Of a stretch of 64,000 nt of DNA, positions 15,588-24,027 are shown one piece after another. Source of the stretch: Pseudomonas pseudonitroreducens (GTDB lineage: Bacteria > Pseudomonadota > Gammaproteobacteria > Pseudomonadales > Pseudomonadaceae); assembly GCF_021603645.1 (NCBI RefSeq), contig NZ_BQHJ01000003.1, forward strand, positions 434,001-498,000. The letters are read 5' to 3'. Numbering within the stretch: position 1 is the stretch's first letter; every line of letters begins with the position of its first letter. The notes under the pieces are model-generated. The model made no database searches, was not told where the DNA came from, and worked only from the letters and a program-made list of their open reading frames with translations. Position numbers and translations under genes: made by a program.

Positions 15588-16511
15588 CTACAGTCGGCTG
15601 GTGGATGGGCGTCCATCCTGATCAGATGCTTGTGCTGCTGGGATTGCAGTGCCGTCTTGCGGGGTTACCGGGAAGATTGCGTTGATCTGGCCGGTGGCGG
15701 ACGAGCCGAAGTAGGGAGTAATCACTTCTGCTTTTCCTTCGTAGTCGGACCAGCCCAGAGCACCAAGAAGCATTGCGGTATCGTGCATGAAGCCTTCACC
15801 GTGCCCTTTTACGGCATACTCGGGGAGCATGTTGCAGAAGGCTTCCCACTCACCGTTCTCCCACATCTTCACGACGCGAAGATCGAGCGTTTCCAGGAAC
15901 GGACTCCAGACCTTGGTTGCGAACTGAGGTGCTTGCCCGTTCTGAGCAAAGCGATGAGACAACGAACCGCTAGCCAAGAACGCCACGGTACCGTCGTAGT
16001 ACTTTTCAACTGCTCTACGCATGGCCCAGCCGAGGCGAGCACTGTCGTTGAGGTAGTGCGAGGTGCAAAGCGCGGACACGGAGACCACTTTGAAATGCTG
16101 GTCTTCGTTCATGTAGCGCATAGGGACCAAAGTCCCGTATTCCGGGCCCAGTGTCGTTGCGTCATGAGCCATGGTTTCCACGCCGAGCCTGTTGCACTCG
16201 TCCGCGAGCATACGACCAAGTTCAGGGTTGCCCGGAAATGCATAGGGCATGTTCGCGATGAAGTGAGGCAGCTCGTTACTGGTGTAGACGCCCTCGAATT
16301 TCGGGGCGCAATTAATGTGGTAGTTCGCATTGACGAGCCAGTGCGTGTCGAAGACCACGAGGGTATCTACACCGAGCTCACGGCAGCGACGACCGATCTC
16401 TTTGTGTCCATCGATGGCAGCCTGGCGATATCCCTGATTCGGCCCGGGAAGCTCGGACAGATACATGGAGGGAACATGCGTGATTTTGGCAGCCAGAGCG
16501 AGTTTGCCCAT
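15588..16511 (-). CDS. hpaD: 3,4-dihydroxyphenylacetate 2,3-dioxygenase
   Basis: A 307-aa class III (LigB-type) extradiol dioxygenase that opens the homoprotocatechuate ring. Iron ligands fit His12 (KITHVPSM) and His57 (VFDTHW), with an acidic ligand near the C-terminus. The sequence HPCD-like NQGYRQAAIDGHKEIGRR supports the specific assignment over protocatechuate enzymes. It is encoded between hpaE and hpaF, with 111 bp to hpaE that include a stable hairpin (16528-16548). Confidence 0.93.
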   Translation of the reverse strand: MGKLALAAKITHVPSMYLSELPGPNQGYRQAAIDGHKEIGRRCRELGVDTLVVFDTHWLVNANYHINCAPKFEGVYTSNELPHFIANMPYAFPGNPELGRMLADECNRLGVETMAHDATTLGPEYGTLVPMRYMNEDQHFKVVSVSALCTSHYLNDSARLGWAMRRAVEKYYDGTVAFLASGSLSHRFAQNGQAPQFATKVWSPFLETLDLRVVKMWENGEWEAFCNMLPEYAVKGHGEGFMHDTAMLLGALGWSDYEGKAEVITPYFGSSATGQINAIFPVTPQDGTAIPAAQASDQDGRPSTSRL

Positions 16512-16527
16512 GACGGTTCTCCTAGCG

Positions 16528-16548
16528 GCGCCGCCGCAAAAGCGGCGC
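16528..16548 (-). promoter_or_regulatory. intercistronic stem-loop between hpaE and hpaD
   Basis: GCGCCGC, a 7-nt loop and GCGGCGC form a perfect 7-bp G+C stem immediately before the hpaD ribosome binding region. There is no T-run, so it is not a terminator; it may protect or process the transcript between the two genes. Confidence 0.45.
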
Positions 16549-16622
16549 TCGTATTCTTATGTTTGTTAGCTGCGCGCCAGCGATGGAAGCGAACTGGATG
16601 GACGCCTCCATTGTTGCACGGC

Positions 16623-18083
16623 TCATAGCCCCCAGCGCGGGATATGGTGACTACCCATGGAGATGCAGACGTTCTTGATTTCGGCGAAGACTTCGAAGCT
16701 GTACTGGCCGCCTTCGCGGCCAGTGCCGGAGCCTTTCACGCCACCGAACGGCTGACGCAGATCGCGAACGTTCTGGCTGTTGATGAAGACCATGCCAGCC
16801 TCAATGCCGGCAGCCAGGCGGTGTGCTTTGCCGATGTCCTGGGTCCAGATGTAGGACGCCAGGCCGTATTCAGTGTCGTTTGCTAGGCGCAGCGCTTCGG
16901 CTTCGTCTTTGAACTTCAGCAGGCAGACCACTGGGCCGAAAATCTCCTCTTGGGCAATGCGCATGCGGTTGTCCACGTCAGCAAATACTGTCGGTTGGAC
17001 GAACTGGCCACGTGCGAGGTGTGCTGGGAGGTTGGCAGGGCGATCGAGGCCTCCAGCCACAAGGCGAGCACCTTCCTCGATACCAATGCGGATGTAACCA
17101 GTGACCTTATCGTAGTGTTGCTGGGTGATCATCGAGCCGACTTGAGTCTTCGGATCTTGCGGGTCGCCGACGATCAGGCGCTTGGCGCGAGCGGCGAACT
17201 CCTCAACGAAGCGGTCATAGACCGATTCCTGGATGAAGATCCGGCTGCCGGCGGTGCAGCGCTCGCCGTTCAGCGAGAAGATGGTGAACAGTGCGGCGTC
17301 GAGCGCCCGATCAAGATCGGCGTCGTCGAAGATCAGTACCGGAGACTTGCCGCCCAGTTCCATGGAGTACTTCTTCAGGCCTGCAGTCTGCATGATCTTA
17401 CGGCCGGTGGCGGTGCCGCCGGTGAAGGAGATTGCGCGTACGTCTGGGTGGCGCACCAGGGCGTCACCAGCAGTGGCGCCATACCCTTGTACGACGTTGA
17501 GCACGCCTGGCGGGATACCAGCTTCGAGGGCCAGGCGCCCAAGTTCATTGGCTGTCAGCGGCGACAGCTCGCTCATCTTCAAGACCGCAGTGTTGCCCAG
17601 TGCCAGGCAAGGAGCGGTTTTCCAGGTGGCGGTCATGAACGGAACGTTCCACGGCGACACCAGGCCACACACACCCACCGGCTGGTACAGGGTGTAGTTG
17701 AGCATCTGATCGTCCACCGGATAGCTGTGACCATCCATGCGGGTGCAGACTTCGGCGAAGAACTCGAAGTTGTGCGAGGCGCGGGGGATCAGAACGTTGC
17801 GGGTTTGGTGGATCGGGAGGCCGGTGTCCAGGGTTTCCAGCTCAGCCAGGTTCGGCACGTTCTGATCGATCAGCTCGCCCAGTTTGCGCATGAGCTTCGC
17901 GCGTTGCTTCGCCGGCGTGTTCGCCCACTTCGGGAAGGCCTCTCTGGCTGCGGCCACAGCGAGTGCAATTTCTTCCGCGCCGCCGCTGGCTACTTCCGCA
18001 ATAACGTCAGTGGTTGCCGGGTTGATGGTTTCGAAGACTTCTTTGCTTTCGACCTCGCGGCCGTTGATCCAGTGCTTGATCAT
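16623..18083 (-). CDS. hpaE: 5-carboxymethyl-2-hydroxymuconate semialdehyde dehydrogenase
   Basis: A 486-aa NAD-dependent aldehyde dehydrogenase. Catalytic Glu is in MELGGKSPV and catalytic Cys in NGERCTAGSRIF; the NAD-binding loop is SFTGGTATGRKIM. It oxidises the ring-cleavage aldehyde made by HpaD to the dicarboxylic acid. The length is the family norm. It is 14 bp downstream of hpaG2, so translation may be coupled. Confidence 0.93.
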   Translation of the reverse strand: MIKHWINGREVESKEVFETINPATTDVIAEVASGGAEEIALAVAAAREAFPKWANTPAKQRAKLMRKLGELIDQNVPNLAELETLDTGLPIHQTRNVLIPRASHNFEFFAEVCTRMDGHSYPVDDQMLNYTLYQPVGVCGLVSPWNVPFMTATWKTAPCLALGNTAVLKMSELSPLTANELGRLALEAGIPPGVLNVVQGYGATAGDALVRHPDVRAISFTGGTATGRKIMQTAGLKKYSMELGGKSPVLIFDDADLDRALDAALFTIFSLNGERCTAGSRIFIQESVYDRFVEEFAARAKRLIVGDPQDPKTQVGSMITQQHYDKVTGYIRIGIEEGARLVAGGLDRPANLPAHLARGQFVQPTVFADVDNRMRIAQEEIFGPVVCLLKFKDEAEALRLANDTEYGLASYIWTQDIGKAHRLAAGIEAGMVFINSQNVRDLRQPFGGVKGSGTGREGGQYSFEVFAEIKNVCISMGSHHIPRWGL

Positions 18084-18097
18084 TCTGCTGACTCCAA

Positions 18098-18868
18098 TTA
18101 CACGCGGGCACGGTTCGCGAAGAACTCGGCTTCGCTGACGATTCGGTTGACCAGGCGACCAACGCCTTCTACTTCCACTACCACCTCATCCCCTGGCACC
18201 ACATCGGCCAGACCTTCCGGAGTGCCGGTGGCGATCATGTCGCCGGGCTGCAGAGTCATGAAGCTGGAGAAGTATTCAATCAGGTAGGGGATGTCGAAGA
18301 TCATGTCGGACGTGGAGCCTTCCTGTTTCAGCTCACCGTTGATCCAGGTACGCAGCTTCAGGTTCGACGGATCCGGCACATCGGCGGCATCGACGATCCA
18401 GGGACCAACAGGTGTGGTGGCGTCCCGATTCTTCACCCGCAAATTGGGGCGGTAGTAGTTTTCGAGGTAGTCACGGATTGCGTAGTCATTGCAGACGGTG
18501 TAGCCGGCGAGATACGAGAGGGCGTCCTCTCGTTTTACGTTCCGTGCAAGCTTGCCGATCACTGCTACCAGCTCGCACTCGTAGTGCATATAGGCGACAT
18601 TGTCCGGACGCCAAGTGGTTTGGTAGTGCCCGGTGTAGGTGCCCTTCGATTTGACGAACGCCAGCGGTTCAGTTGGTGCCTTGAAGGCCAGTTCCGCGGC
18701 GTGATCGGCATAGTTCAGGCCGAGTGCAAACATCGTCCCTTCTGCCGGAGGCAGCCATTCCACTTCGCGCTCACCGAGGAGTTGGCCATTGCGCAGACGA
18801 ACAGCGTTGTCGCCCTCAACGGTCACAGTGTGGACTTCGCCCTGGTAGCGAATACGTGCATGTTTCAT
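18098..18868 (-). CDS. hpaG2: HpaG2: 2-hydroxyhepta-2,4-diene-1,7-dioate isomerase / decarboxylase subunit
   Basis: A 256-aa FAH-family enzyme corresponding to the C-terminal half of the fused enterobacterial HpaG. Metal ligands lie in YECELVAVIGK and the downstream Asp in TVCNDYAIRD. The end GTPEGLADVVPGDEVVVEVEGVGRLVN is typical. With HpaG1 it decarboxylates and isomerises the HpaF product. The ATG at 18868 fits the HpaG1 stop one base away (18870); the open frame to 18919 overlaps hpaG1 and lacks a better site. Confidence 0.92.
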   Translation of the reverse strand: MKHARIRYQGEVHTVTVEGDNAVRLRNGQLLGEREVEWLPPAEGTMFALGLNYADHAAELAFKAPTEPLAFVKSKGTYTGHYQTTWRPDNVAYMHYECELVAVIGKLARNVKREDALSYLAGYTVCNDYAIRDYLENYYRPNLRVKNRDATTPVGPWIVDAADVPDPSNLKLRTWINGELKQEGSTSDMIFDIPYLIEYFSSFMTLQPGDMIATGTPEGLADVVPGDEVVVEVEGVGRLVNRIVSEAEFFANRARV

Positions 18869-18869
18869 C

Positions 18870-19535
18870 TCAGGCTCCCTCCGCCACGATGGTGTTGCGC
18901 AGACGGCCGAGACCCTCAATCTCTACCACGACTTCATCACCTGGTTGGACATCGACGCGCCCTTCGGGGGTGCCGGTGATCAGTACATCCCCTGCATGCA
19001 GCGTCATGAATTCGCTGATTTCAGCGATCAACTGAGGAAGGCTGCGCACAAAGTTCGCAGTACTGTTTTCCTGGAGGACCTCGCCGTTGACCAACAGGCG
19101 GATCGGGAGAGCGTGAGGGTCAGCGATCCGGTCGCGCTCGATCACTTCGCTGCTAAGCGGGCAGAAGCCATCGCGGCATTTTCCGCTCACTACCGGGCGG
19201 TAATAGCTGACTTCCGGCAGGCTGAATTCGTTAACGATCACGTAACCGGCCACGTATTCCAGGGCATCTGCTTCGCTCACCCGGCTGGCGTCGCGGGCCA
19301 GCACCACGCCCAGTGCCGGGCCGGGCTGCAGGCGTTCGACGCCGGCGGGGTAGACCACCGCCGCGCCGTCGGCGTTTCGGGTGTTCGGGGTCTTGATGAA
19401 CAACACCGGCTTCACCGGCGGCTTCTGGTAGGGCGGCTGCTGGAATTCCTCCAGCCGGCTCTGCAACAGGCCTTGGTAGTTCAGCGCGACGCCGAACAGG
19501 GTGCCGGTTGCTACTTCGCTGGCAGCGCGAGGCAT
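18870..19535 (-). CDS. hpaG1: HpaG1: 4-hydroxyphenylacetate pathway isomerase/decarboxylase subunit
   Basis: A 221-aa FAH-family protein matching the N-terminal half of fused HpaG (GTLFGVALNYQGLLQSRLEEF; PVLFIKTPNTRN; VLITGTPEGRVDVQPGDEV). The split arrangement is the Pseudomonas form. It is the first gene of the hpa meta-cleavage operon. The upstream gap to hpaR holds two copies of the MarR-type palindrome, so transcription is probably repressed by HpaR and relieved by 4-HPA or homoprotocatechuate. Confidence 0.9.
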   Translation of the reverse strand: MPRAASEVATGTLFGVALNYQGLLQSRLEEFQQPPYQKPPVKPVLFIKTPNTRNADGAAVVYPAGVERLQPGPALGVVLARDASRVSEADALEYVAGYVIVNEFSLPEVSYYRPVVSGKCRDGFCPLSSEVIERDRIADPHALPIRLLVNGEVLQENSTANFVRSLPQLIAEISEFMTLHAGDVLITGTPEGRVDVQPGDEVVVEIEGLGRLRNTIVAEGA

Positions 19536-19580
19536 AGCGTTCTCTCCTGGTTCCTTCCGCCCCAATGGCGGTCAGAAATA

Positions 19581-19613
19581 GTTAACATGTTCATGTATAG
19601 TTAATATGTTAAC
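19581..19613. promoter_or_regulatory. tandem HpaR-type operators, sites B1 and B2
   Basis: GTTAACATGTTCAT at 19581-19594 and GTTAATATGTTAAC at 19600-19613 lie 45-80 bp upstream of hpaG1 within the hpaG1/hpaR divergent gap. Both match the five-member palindrome family in this region. The 19-bp spacing would put two dimers on nearly the same DNA face. Confidence 0.75.
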
Positions 19614-19784
19614 TATGGTCAACCCCCCCAGGTGCTGACCAGCGCTTGGAAGAGCGGGGATGTTTGGCCGTAACGCAGCACGGTGCTTGGTTTACAGAGC
19701 GTGGATAGCTGCAGGGGTTGCATTTGCCCGGAAGAGGGTAAAGCTGGTTAAAATCTTTCCAATTTCACTGAGATCGTCCCCTTC

Positions 19785-20207
19785 ATGAACAATCCTCGCC
19801 CGTCTTTGACCCTCACCCTTCTGCAGGCGCGTGAGGCCGCCATGGCGTTCTTCCGACCATCGCTGAACCAGCACGATTTGACTGAGCAGCAATGGCGCAT
19901 CATGCGGATCCTGCGTCAGCAGGGAGAGATCGAGATCTTTCAGCTGGCTCAACAGGCGTGCATCCTGAAGCCGAGCATGACCGGGGTCCTGGCTCGTATG
20001 GAGCGCGATGGCCTGATTCGCCGTTGGAAGTCTGAGTACGATCAGCGGCGTGTGCTGGTATGCCTCAGCGAGAAGGGGCAGCAGTGCTTCGTGGACATGA
20101 GCGATGACATGGAACGCAATTACCAGCGCATCCTCGAGCAGTTCGGCGATGACAAGCTTCAGCAGCTCCTGGGGCTGCTCGACGAGCTGAAGCAGATCAA
20201 GCCCTAA
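19785..20207 (+). CDS. hpaR: homoprotocatechuate operon repressor HpaR (MarR family)
   Basis: A 140-aa MarR-family repressor of the expected HpaR size. The winged helix is LTEQQWRIMRILRQQGEIEIFQLAQQACILKPSMTG with wing DQRRVLVCLSEKGQ. HpaR represses the meta-cleavage genes and responds to aromatic intermediates in enterobacteria. It is divergent from hpaG1 with two palindromic sites in the gap, and is followed after 23 bp by hpaA, so the two regulators are probably co-transcribed. Confidence 0.9.
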   Translation: MNNPRPSLTLTLLQAREAAMAFFRPSLNQHDLTEQQWRIMRILRQQGEIEIFQLAQQACILKPSMTGVLARMERDGLIRRWKSEYDQRRVLVCLSEKGQQCFVDMSDDMERNYQRILEQFGDDKLQQLLGLLDELKQIKP

Positions 20208-20230
20208 CTTGGTAGCGGTGAGTCTTCTCC

Positions 20231-21145
20231 ATGGCGCGCACACCGATTCCTAATATCGACATTGGCCAGGTCTACGATCTCCGCTATGCGGAGGCCGAGG
20301 TGCACTACGAGGAACTGGGCAAGCTGGCTGCATTCTTTGGCCGCAACATGCCGGTGCATCGCCATGACCGTTTCTTTCAGGTGCACTACGTGAAGAGCGG
20401 TTCTGTGCGTGTTTACCTGGATGATCGGCTCTACCACCGCCGAGGGCCGTTGTTCTTCCTGACGCCCCCAACCATCCCTCACGCCTTTGTCACTGAGGAT
20501 GATGCTGACGGACACGTGCTGACTGTTCGCCAGCAGCTGCTTTGGCCGCTCCTCGCGGTGGAGCAGGGGCTTGCTGCAGGGCCGCAGATCAAACCGGTGT
20601 GCGTGGCGTTTGACCAGCTGGATGATGCCCTCACAGGAGAGGTGGAGCGCCTCGATAAACTCTTCGAGTTTCTGCGTGAGGAGTTCAGTAGCGAGCGGCC
20701 TGGGCGAGATGTTGTACTGGTCGACCTGGTTCGCCTGATTTTCGTCAGCCTCCTGAGGTTGTCATCTCGCTCGCTCAAGGCTCAGCCCATGCGACGAGAT
20801 GACCTGAGCTTCTTCCAGCGTTTCAATCAGCTCATCGAGCAACACTACCCAGAGCATTGGCCTCTAAGTGCGTACGCTGAATGCATTGGCGTCACCGAGA
20901 CTCGGCTCAACGATATCTGTCGGAGGGTGGCGGGTCTGCCATCGAAACGTTTGGTGCACGAACGGCTGATGCAGGAGGCCAGACGCTTGCTGCTTTTTGG
21001 CGGCGGCTCCGTCAACGAAATTTGCTACCAGCTGGGCTTCAAGGACCCTGCTTACTTCAGTCGATTTTTTGCCCGTAACGCCGGCATGGCCCCGGGTGAG
21101 TACCGACTTAGCAAGGCAGGCGACAAGGAGGAGGCATGGCGGTAG
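20231..21145 (+). CDS. hpaA: AraC-family activator HpaA
   Basis: A 304-aa regulator. The N-terminal cupin sensor is evident (HRHDRFFQVHYVKSGSVRVYLDDRLYHRRGPLFFL). The C-terminal double HTH is at about residues 215-295 (LSAYAECIGVTETRLNDICRRVAG and FGGGSVNEICYQLGFKDPAYFSRFF). HpaA activates the 4-HPA hydroxylase promoter in response to 4-HPA. Here the likely target is the hydroxylase pair at 24028-26195, since hpaBC is absent from the window. Confidence 0.9.
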   Translation: MARTPIPNIDIGQVYDLRYAEAEVHYEELGKLAAFFGRNMPVHRHDRFFQVHYVKSGSVRVYLDDRLYHRRGPLFFLTPPTIPHAFVTEDDADGHVLTVRQQLLWPLLAVEQGLAAGPQIKPVCVAFDQLDDALTGEVERLDKLFEFLREEFSSERPGRDVVLVDLVRLIFVSLLRLSSRSLKAQPMRRDDLSFFQRFNQLIEQHYPEHWPLSAYAECIGVTETRLNDICRRVAGLPSKRLVHERLMQEARRLLLFGGGSVNEICYQLGFKDPAYFSRFFARNAGMAPGEYRLSKAGDKEEAWR

Positions 21146-21247
21146 CTGAGTGCTCTTTCTCTGCTTTTTGAGCCAGTTCTGATGCGTCACCGGCCTGGTC
21201 TTTCGTAATTTTCTCTAGAACAGCTAGCCCTAGCTCGAGTGCATTTG

Positions 21248-21261
21248 GTTAACTTGTTAAC
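21248..21261. promoter_or_regulatory. MarR-type operator, site C
   Basis: GTTAACTTGTTAAC lies 29 bp upstream of the MFS gene start at 21291. It is nearly a perfect palindrome and matches sites A, B and D. Confidence 0.65.
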
Positions 21262-21290
21262 TTTGCATGCCGCCTCGTCTTGGAGCTCTC

Positions 21291-22493
21291 ATGCCGTCTG
21301 TTGATCGTCCACAGCGACTCATCGTTGCCCTGGCCGCGTTGGTCGCTTTTGCCCCTCTCTCCATCGATACATATCTGCCTAGCCTTCCGTTGATTGCTTC
21401 TGACTTGGCTTCGAGAGCGGATGAGGTGCAGTTGACCATCAGCCTGTTCCTTGCGGGCCTTTGCGTGGGCATGCTGTTTCTTGGGCCCTTGTCTGATCGT
21501 TACGGCCGGCGTCGGTTGCTGATCGGAGGAATTACCCTATATCTGCTGGCTACCCTTGGCTGCATGCTCGCGCACACCACGACTTTGCTGATCACATGGC
21601 GCTTTTTCCAAGCGCTGGGTGCTGCTGCAGCGTCCGTCCTTGGGCGAGCGATAGTGCGAGATCTTTTCCCTTTGAAGCAGTCCGCACGAGTTTTGTCGCT
21701 TATGCACATGGTTACTATGGTGGCCACACTCGTGGCGCCGCTGCTGGGAAGCCTCCTCGCGGATTTCGCAGGCTGGCGGGCAGTATTCGCAATGCTGTTT
21801 GTCTTCGCTGTCTTGTGTCTGCTCACCGTGCTATTCCAGGTGCCAGAGAGTCTCCCGGCAGACCGTCGAGGTAAGTCACTCGGTCAGGCGTTTCGTGCTT
21901 ACGCCCGGATAGCTGTCCAGCCTGCGGCGTTGGGATATCTGCTGTGCATGGGGCTGACTTTTGGGGGGATGTTCGCTTTCATCACGGCATCTCCGTTCCT
22001 CTACATCAAGCACTTTGGAGTCTCTCCTCAGGCCTACGCTTGGCTGTTCGCTCTCAATATCGCCGGCGTGATTTTGATCACCAGCTTCAACGCGTGCTTT
22101 GTGGGACGGTTGGGGCCATCGAGGATGCTGTCGTTCGGCACGGGGCTTGCCCTGTTTGCCGCGCTGTTGCTCTTAGTCGTTGGCATGAGTGGCCTGGTCG
22201 GACTGCCTGTGCTCGTGTTTGGGGTTCTGCTTTTCGTTAGTGTCACTGGGCTGGTAGGAGCCAACTGCGTGGCCAGTTTGTTGGCGTTGTTTCCAAATCA
22301 GGCGGGGGCGGCGGCGGGGCTGGCTGTTGCAGGGCAGTTCGCTATGGGGGCTGCCTGTAGTGCCTTGGTTGGTCGGCTTTCCGATGGTACGCCGTGGGCG
22401 ATGTGCGTCGTCATGGGAGTAGCTGGTGTCGGCTGTTTCCTGGTCTTGCAGCTCGCACGCAGAGCATCTCTATCCGTTGAGTCAGCTGCGTGA
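21291..22493 (+). CDS. MFS transporter, Bcr/CflA type
   Basis: A 400-aa, 12-TM major facilitator. The Bcr/CflA signature is visible at the start (FAPLSIDTYLPSLPLIASDL) together with the MFS loop GPLSDRYGRRR. The ATG at 21291 is chosen because GGAG lies 5 nt upstream; the in-frame ATG at 21267 falls beside the operator. Members export drugs or small metabolites. In this setting it may export aromatic intermediates or carry the substrate. The operator at 21248 suggests co-regulation with hpa. It overlaps the convergent MFS gene by 12 bp. Confidence 0.85.
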   Translation: MPSVDRPQRLIVALAALVAFAPLSIDTYLPSLPLIASDLASRADEVQLTISLFLAGLCVGMLFLGPLSDRYGRRRLLIGGITLYLLATLGCMLAHTTTLLITWRFFQALGAAAASVLGRAIVRDLFPLKQSARVLSLMHMVTMVATLVAPLLGSLLADFAGWRAVFAMLFVFAVLCLLTVLFQVPESLPADRRGKSLGQAFRAYARIAVQPAALGYLLCMGLTFGGMFAFITASPFLYIKHFGVSPQAYAWLFALNIAGVILITSFNACFVGRLGPSRMLSFGTGLALFAALLLLVVGMSGLVGLPVLVFGVLLFVSVTGLVGANCVASLLALFPNQAGAAAGLAVAGQFAMGAACSALVGRLSDGTPWAMCVVMGVAGVGCFLVLQLARRASLSVESAA

Positions 22494-23723
22494 CTCACGC
22501 TGTTGCTCAATCCCCTCAGAGACAGTTCTGCTTGCGCTCCAGATGCAGTAACAAAGCAGGGTGATACCTGCGATGGCCATCGCCCTGGGGCCTCCATATT
22601 GCGAAGCAAGGAGTCCGGCAAGAAGGCCTCCGATTGCATCAAAGCCAAATCTTGTCGCGGTGTAGATGGAGACAACGCGGCCGCGGAGGCCATCGGGAGC
22701 GTCACTCTGCAGGATGATGTTGGTTCCGACATTGTTGACCGTAACTCCCGCGCCCAGCAGAACCATCGCCGCCAAGGAGATGTAGAGGCCATGGCTGAAG
22801 GCAAGCAGCAGCAGGCCCAAGACGCTGATCAGGGCAGAGATCAGCAAGGCGCGTGGAAGTCGGTTCGAGTCCTGATGGTTTGCGAGATACAGGCTCGACA
22901 CTAGTGAGCCGAGTCCAGCTGCGCCCCATAGCCAGCCAAGCGTTTGCGCATCTCCGGAAAGAACATCTCGTGCGAATACCGGCAGCACTGCGGCGTAGCT
23001 AGATGCGGTGAGGTTGACGAGCAGCACACCCAAGATCAGCCGGCGAACGTTGGGGGTGTAGAAGGCGTACTCAAGCCCTTCGCGAAACACTGCACCCATG
23101 CTGCCGGATGCGCGTGTAGTCGGTTCCGTTCGGGCGCGCAGCAGGTTCGCTACAAGGGCCAGATACGACAGCGCATTGAGCGAGAAGCAGACACTTTCAC
23201 TGGTGAATCCAAGCAGCAATCCGGCCAGTGGCGGGCCAACGAAGCGCGAGCAAGTGAACAAGGTAGCGTTCAGTGCCAACGCATTGGGCAGATCAGCCCG
23301 ATCACTAACGAAATTGCTGAGTAGCGACTGGCGCAGCGGTGTATCGAATGCGTTTAGCACACCCAGAAGTGCAGACATGGCAACGATCATGGCTGGTGTG
23401 ATCATTGCGCTGGCCGTCAGTATGGCCAGCACCGCGGCTTGCGCTGCCATGAGGCTTTGAGTGATCAGCAGTAGTCGACGCTTGTCGTGGCGATCAATCC
23501 AAGCGCCGGCGAGGGGGCCGATGAATAGCTGAGGCAGTAGGGCAAGGCAGCTGGTTATCCCTAGGAGCGCAGCAGAGTCGGTCAGGCGGTAAATCAACCA
23601 CGCCAGGGCAACTTGTTGGATCCAGGTCCCCAGGGTAGATACCGCATGGCCAGCGAAATACAGGCGGAAATTGCGATGCCGAAGAGCTCTCAAGCTCATT
23701 GGCCAGGCAAAGGACGCAGGCAT
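22482..23723 (-). CDS. MFS transporter, EntS/MFS_3 type
   Basis: A 413-aa, 12-TM protein of the enterobactin-exporter-like MFS_3 group (ALRHRNFRLYFAGHAVSTLGTWIQQVALAWLIY at the N-terminus; GPLAGAWIDRHDKRRLL in the loop). Members are broad exporters. The start ATG at 23723 gives the usual short cytoplasmic head; 23699 is an alternative. Its promoter region contains operator site D (23780), so it probably belongs to the same MarR regulon as the other transporter. Confidence 0.82.
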   Translation of the reverse strand: MPASFAWPMSLRALRHRNFRLYFAGHAVSTLGTWIQQVALAWLIYRLTDSAALLGITSCLALLPQLFIGPLAGAWIDRHDKRRLLLITQSLMAAQAAVLAILTASAMITPAMIVAMSALLGVLNAFDTPLRQSLLSNFVSDRADLPNALALNATLFTCSRFVGPPLAGLLLGFTSESVCFSLNALSYLALVANLLRARTEPTTRASGSMGAVFREGLEYAFYTPNVRRLILGVLLVNLTASSYAAVLPVFARDVLSGDAQTLGWLWGAAGLGSLVSSLYLANHQDSNRLPRALLISALISVLGLLLLAFSHGLYISLAAMVLLGAGVTVNNVGTNIILQSDAPDGLRGRVVSIYTATRFGFDAIGGLLAGLLASQYGGPRAMAIAGITLLCYCIWSASRTVSEGIEQQRESRS

Positions 23724-23779
23724 GGGCCACTCGCATGGACAGAGAAAGCGCGATGATAGCGGAAAAGTCCCTGCGCAAT

Positions 23780-23793
23780 GTTTAGATGTTAAC
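23780..23793. promoter_or_regulatory. MarR-type operator, site D
   Basis: GTTTAGATGTTAAC, followed by TAAA, extends into a TTTAG...CTAAA dyad. It sits 57 bp upstream of the minus-strand MFS gene and 235 bp from the divergent hydroxylase operon. Confidence 0.6.
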
Positions 23794-24027
23794 TAAATAG
23801 GCAGAAAATAGGGCCTGCAGCGCATTCGTGCTGGTTAGTCAGCCTTGAAAAGGACGTGAAAAGTACAATCGAGTGCCCGGAAGTTGCATTCAAGTTGGTG
23901 GCGACACGATCCCATAATCGCCCTACCTCCTCGCCATTTGCGAGAACTTTGCCTGCATAGGTCGGCTGTCTTGCGTGACAACGCCGGCCTCGAGGCAAGC
24001 CACCAATAACAATCAAGGGCCGCCGAA

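Noticed and set aside
15570-16628. Long plus-strand open frame of about 350 codons
   Set aside because: It is antisense to hpaD, which has clear catalytic motifs and correct length.
16950-18287. Long plus-strand open frame of about 445 codons
   Set aside because: Antisense to hpaE and hpaG2; a result of high GC.
21267-21290. Upstream ATG for the Bcr/CflA transporter
   Set aside because: It lies next to the operator and lacks the GGAG site that precedes 21291.
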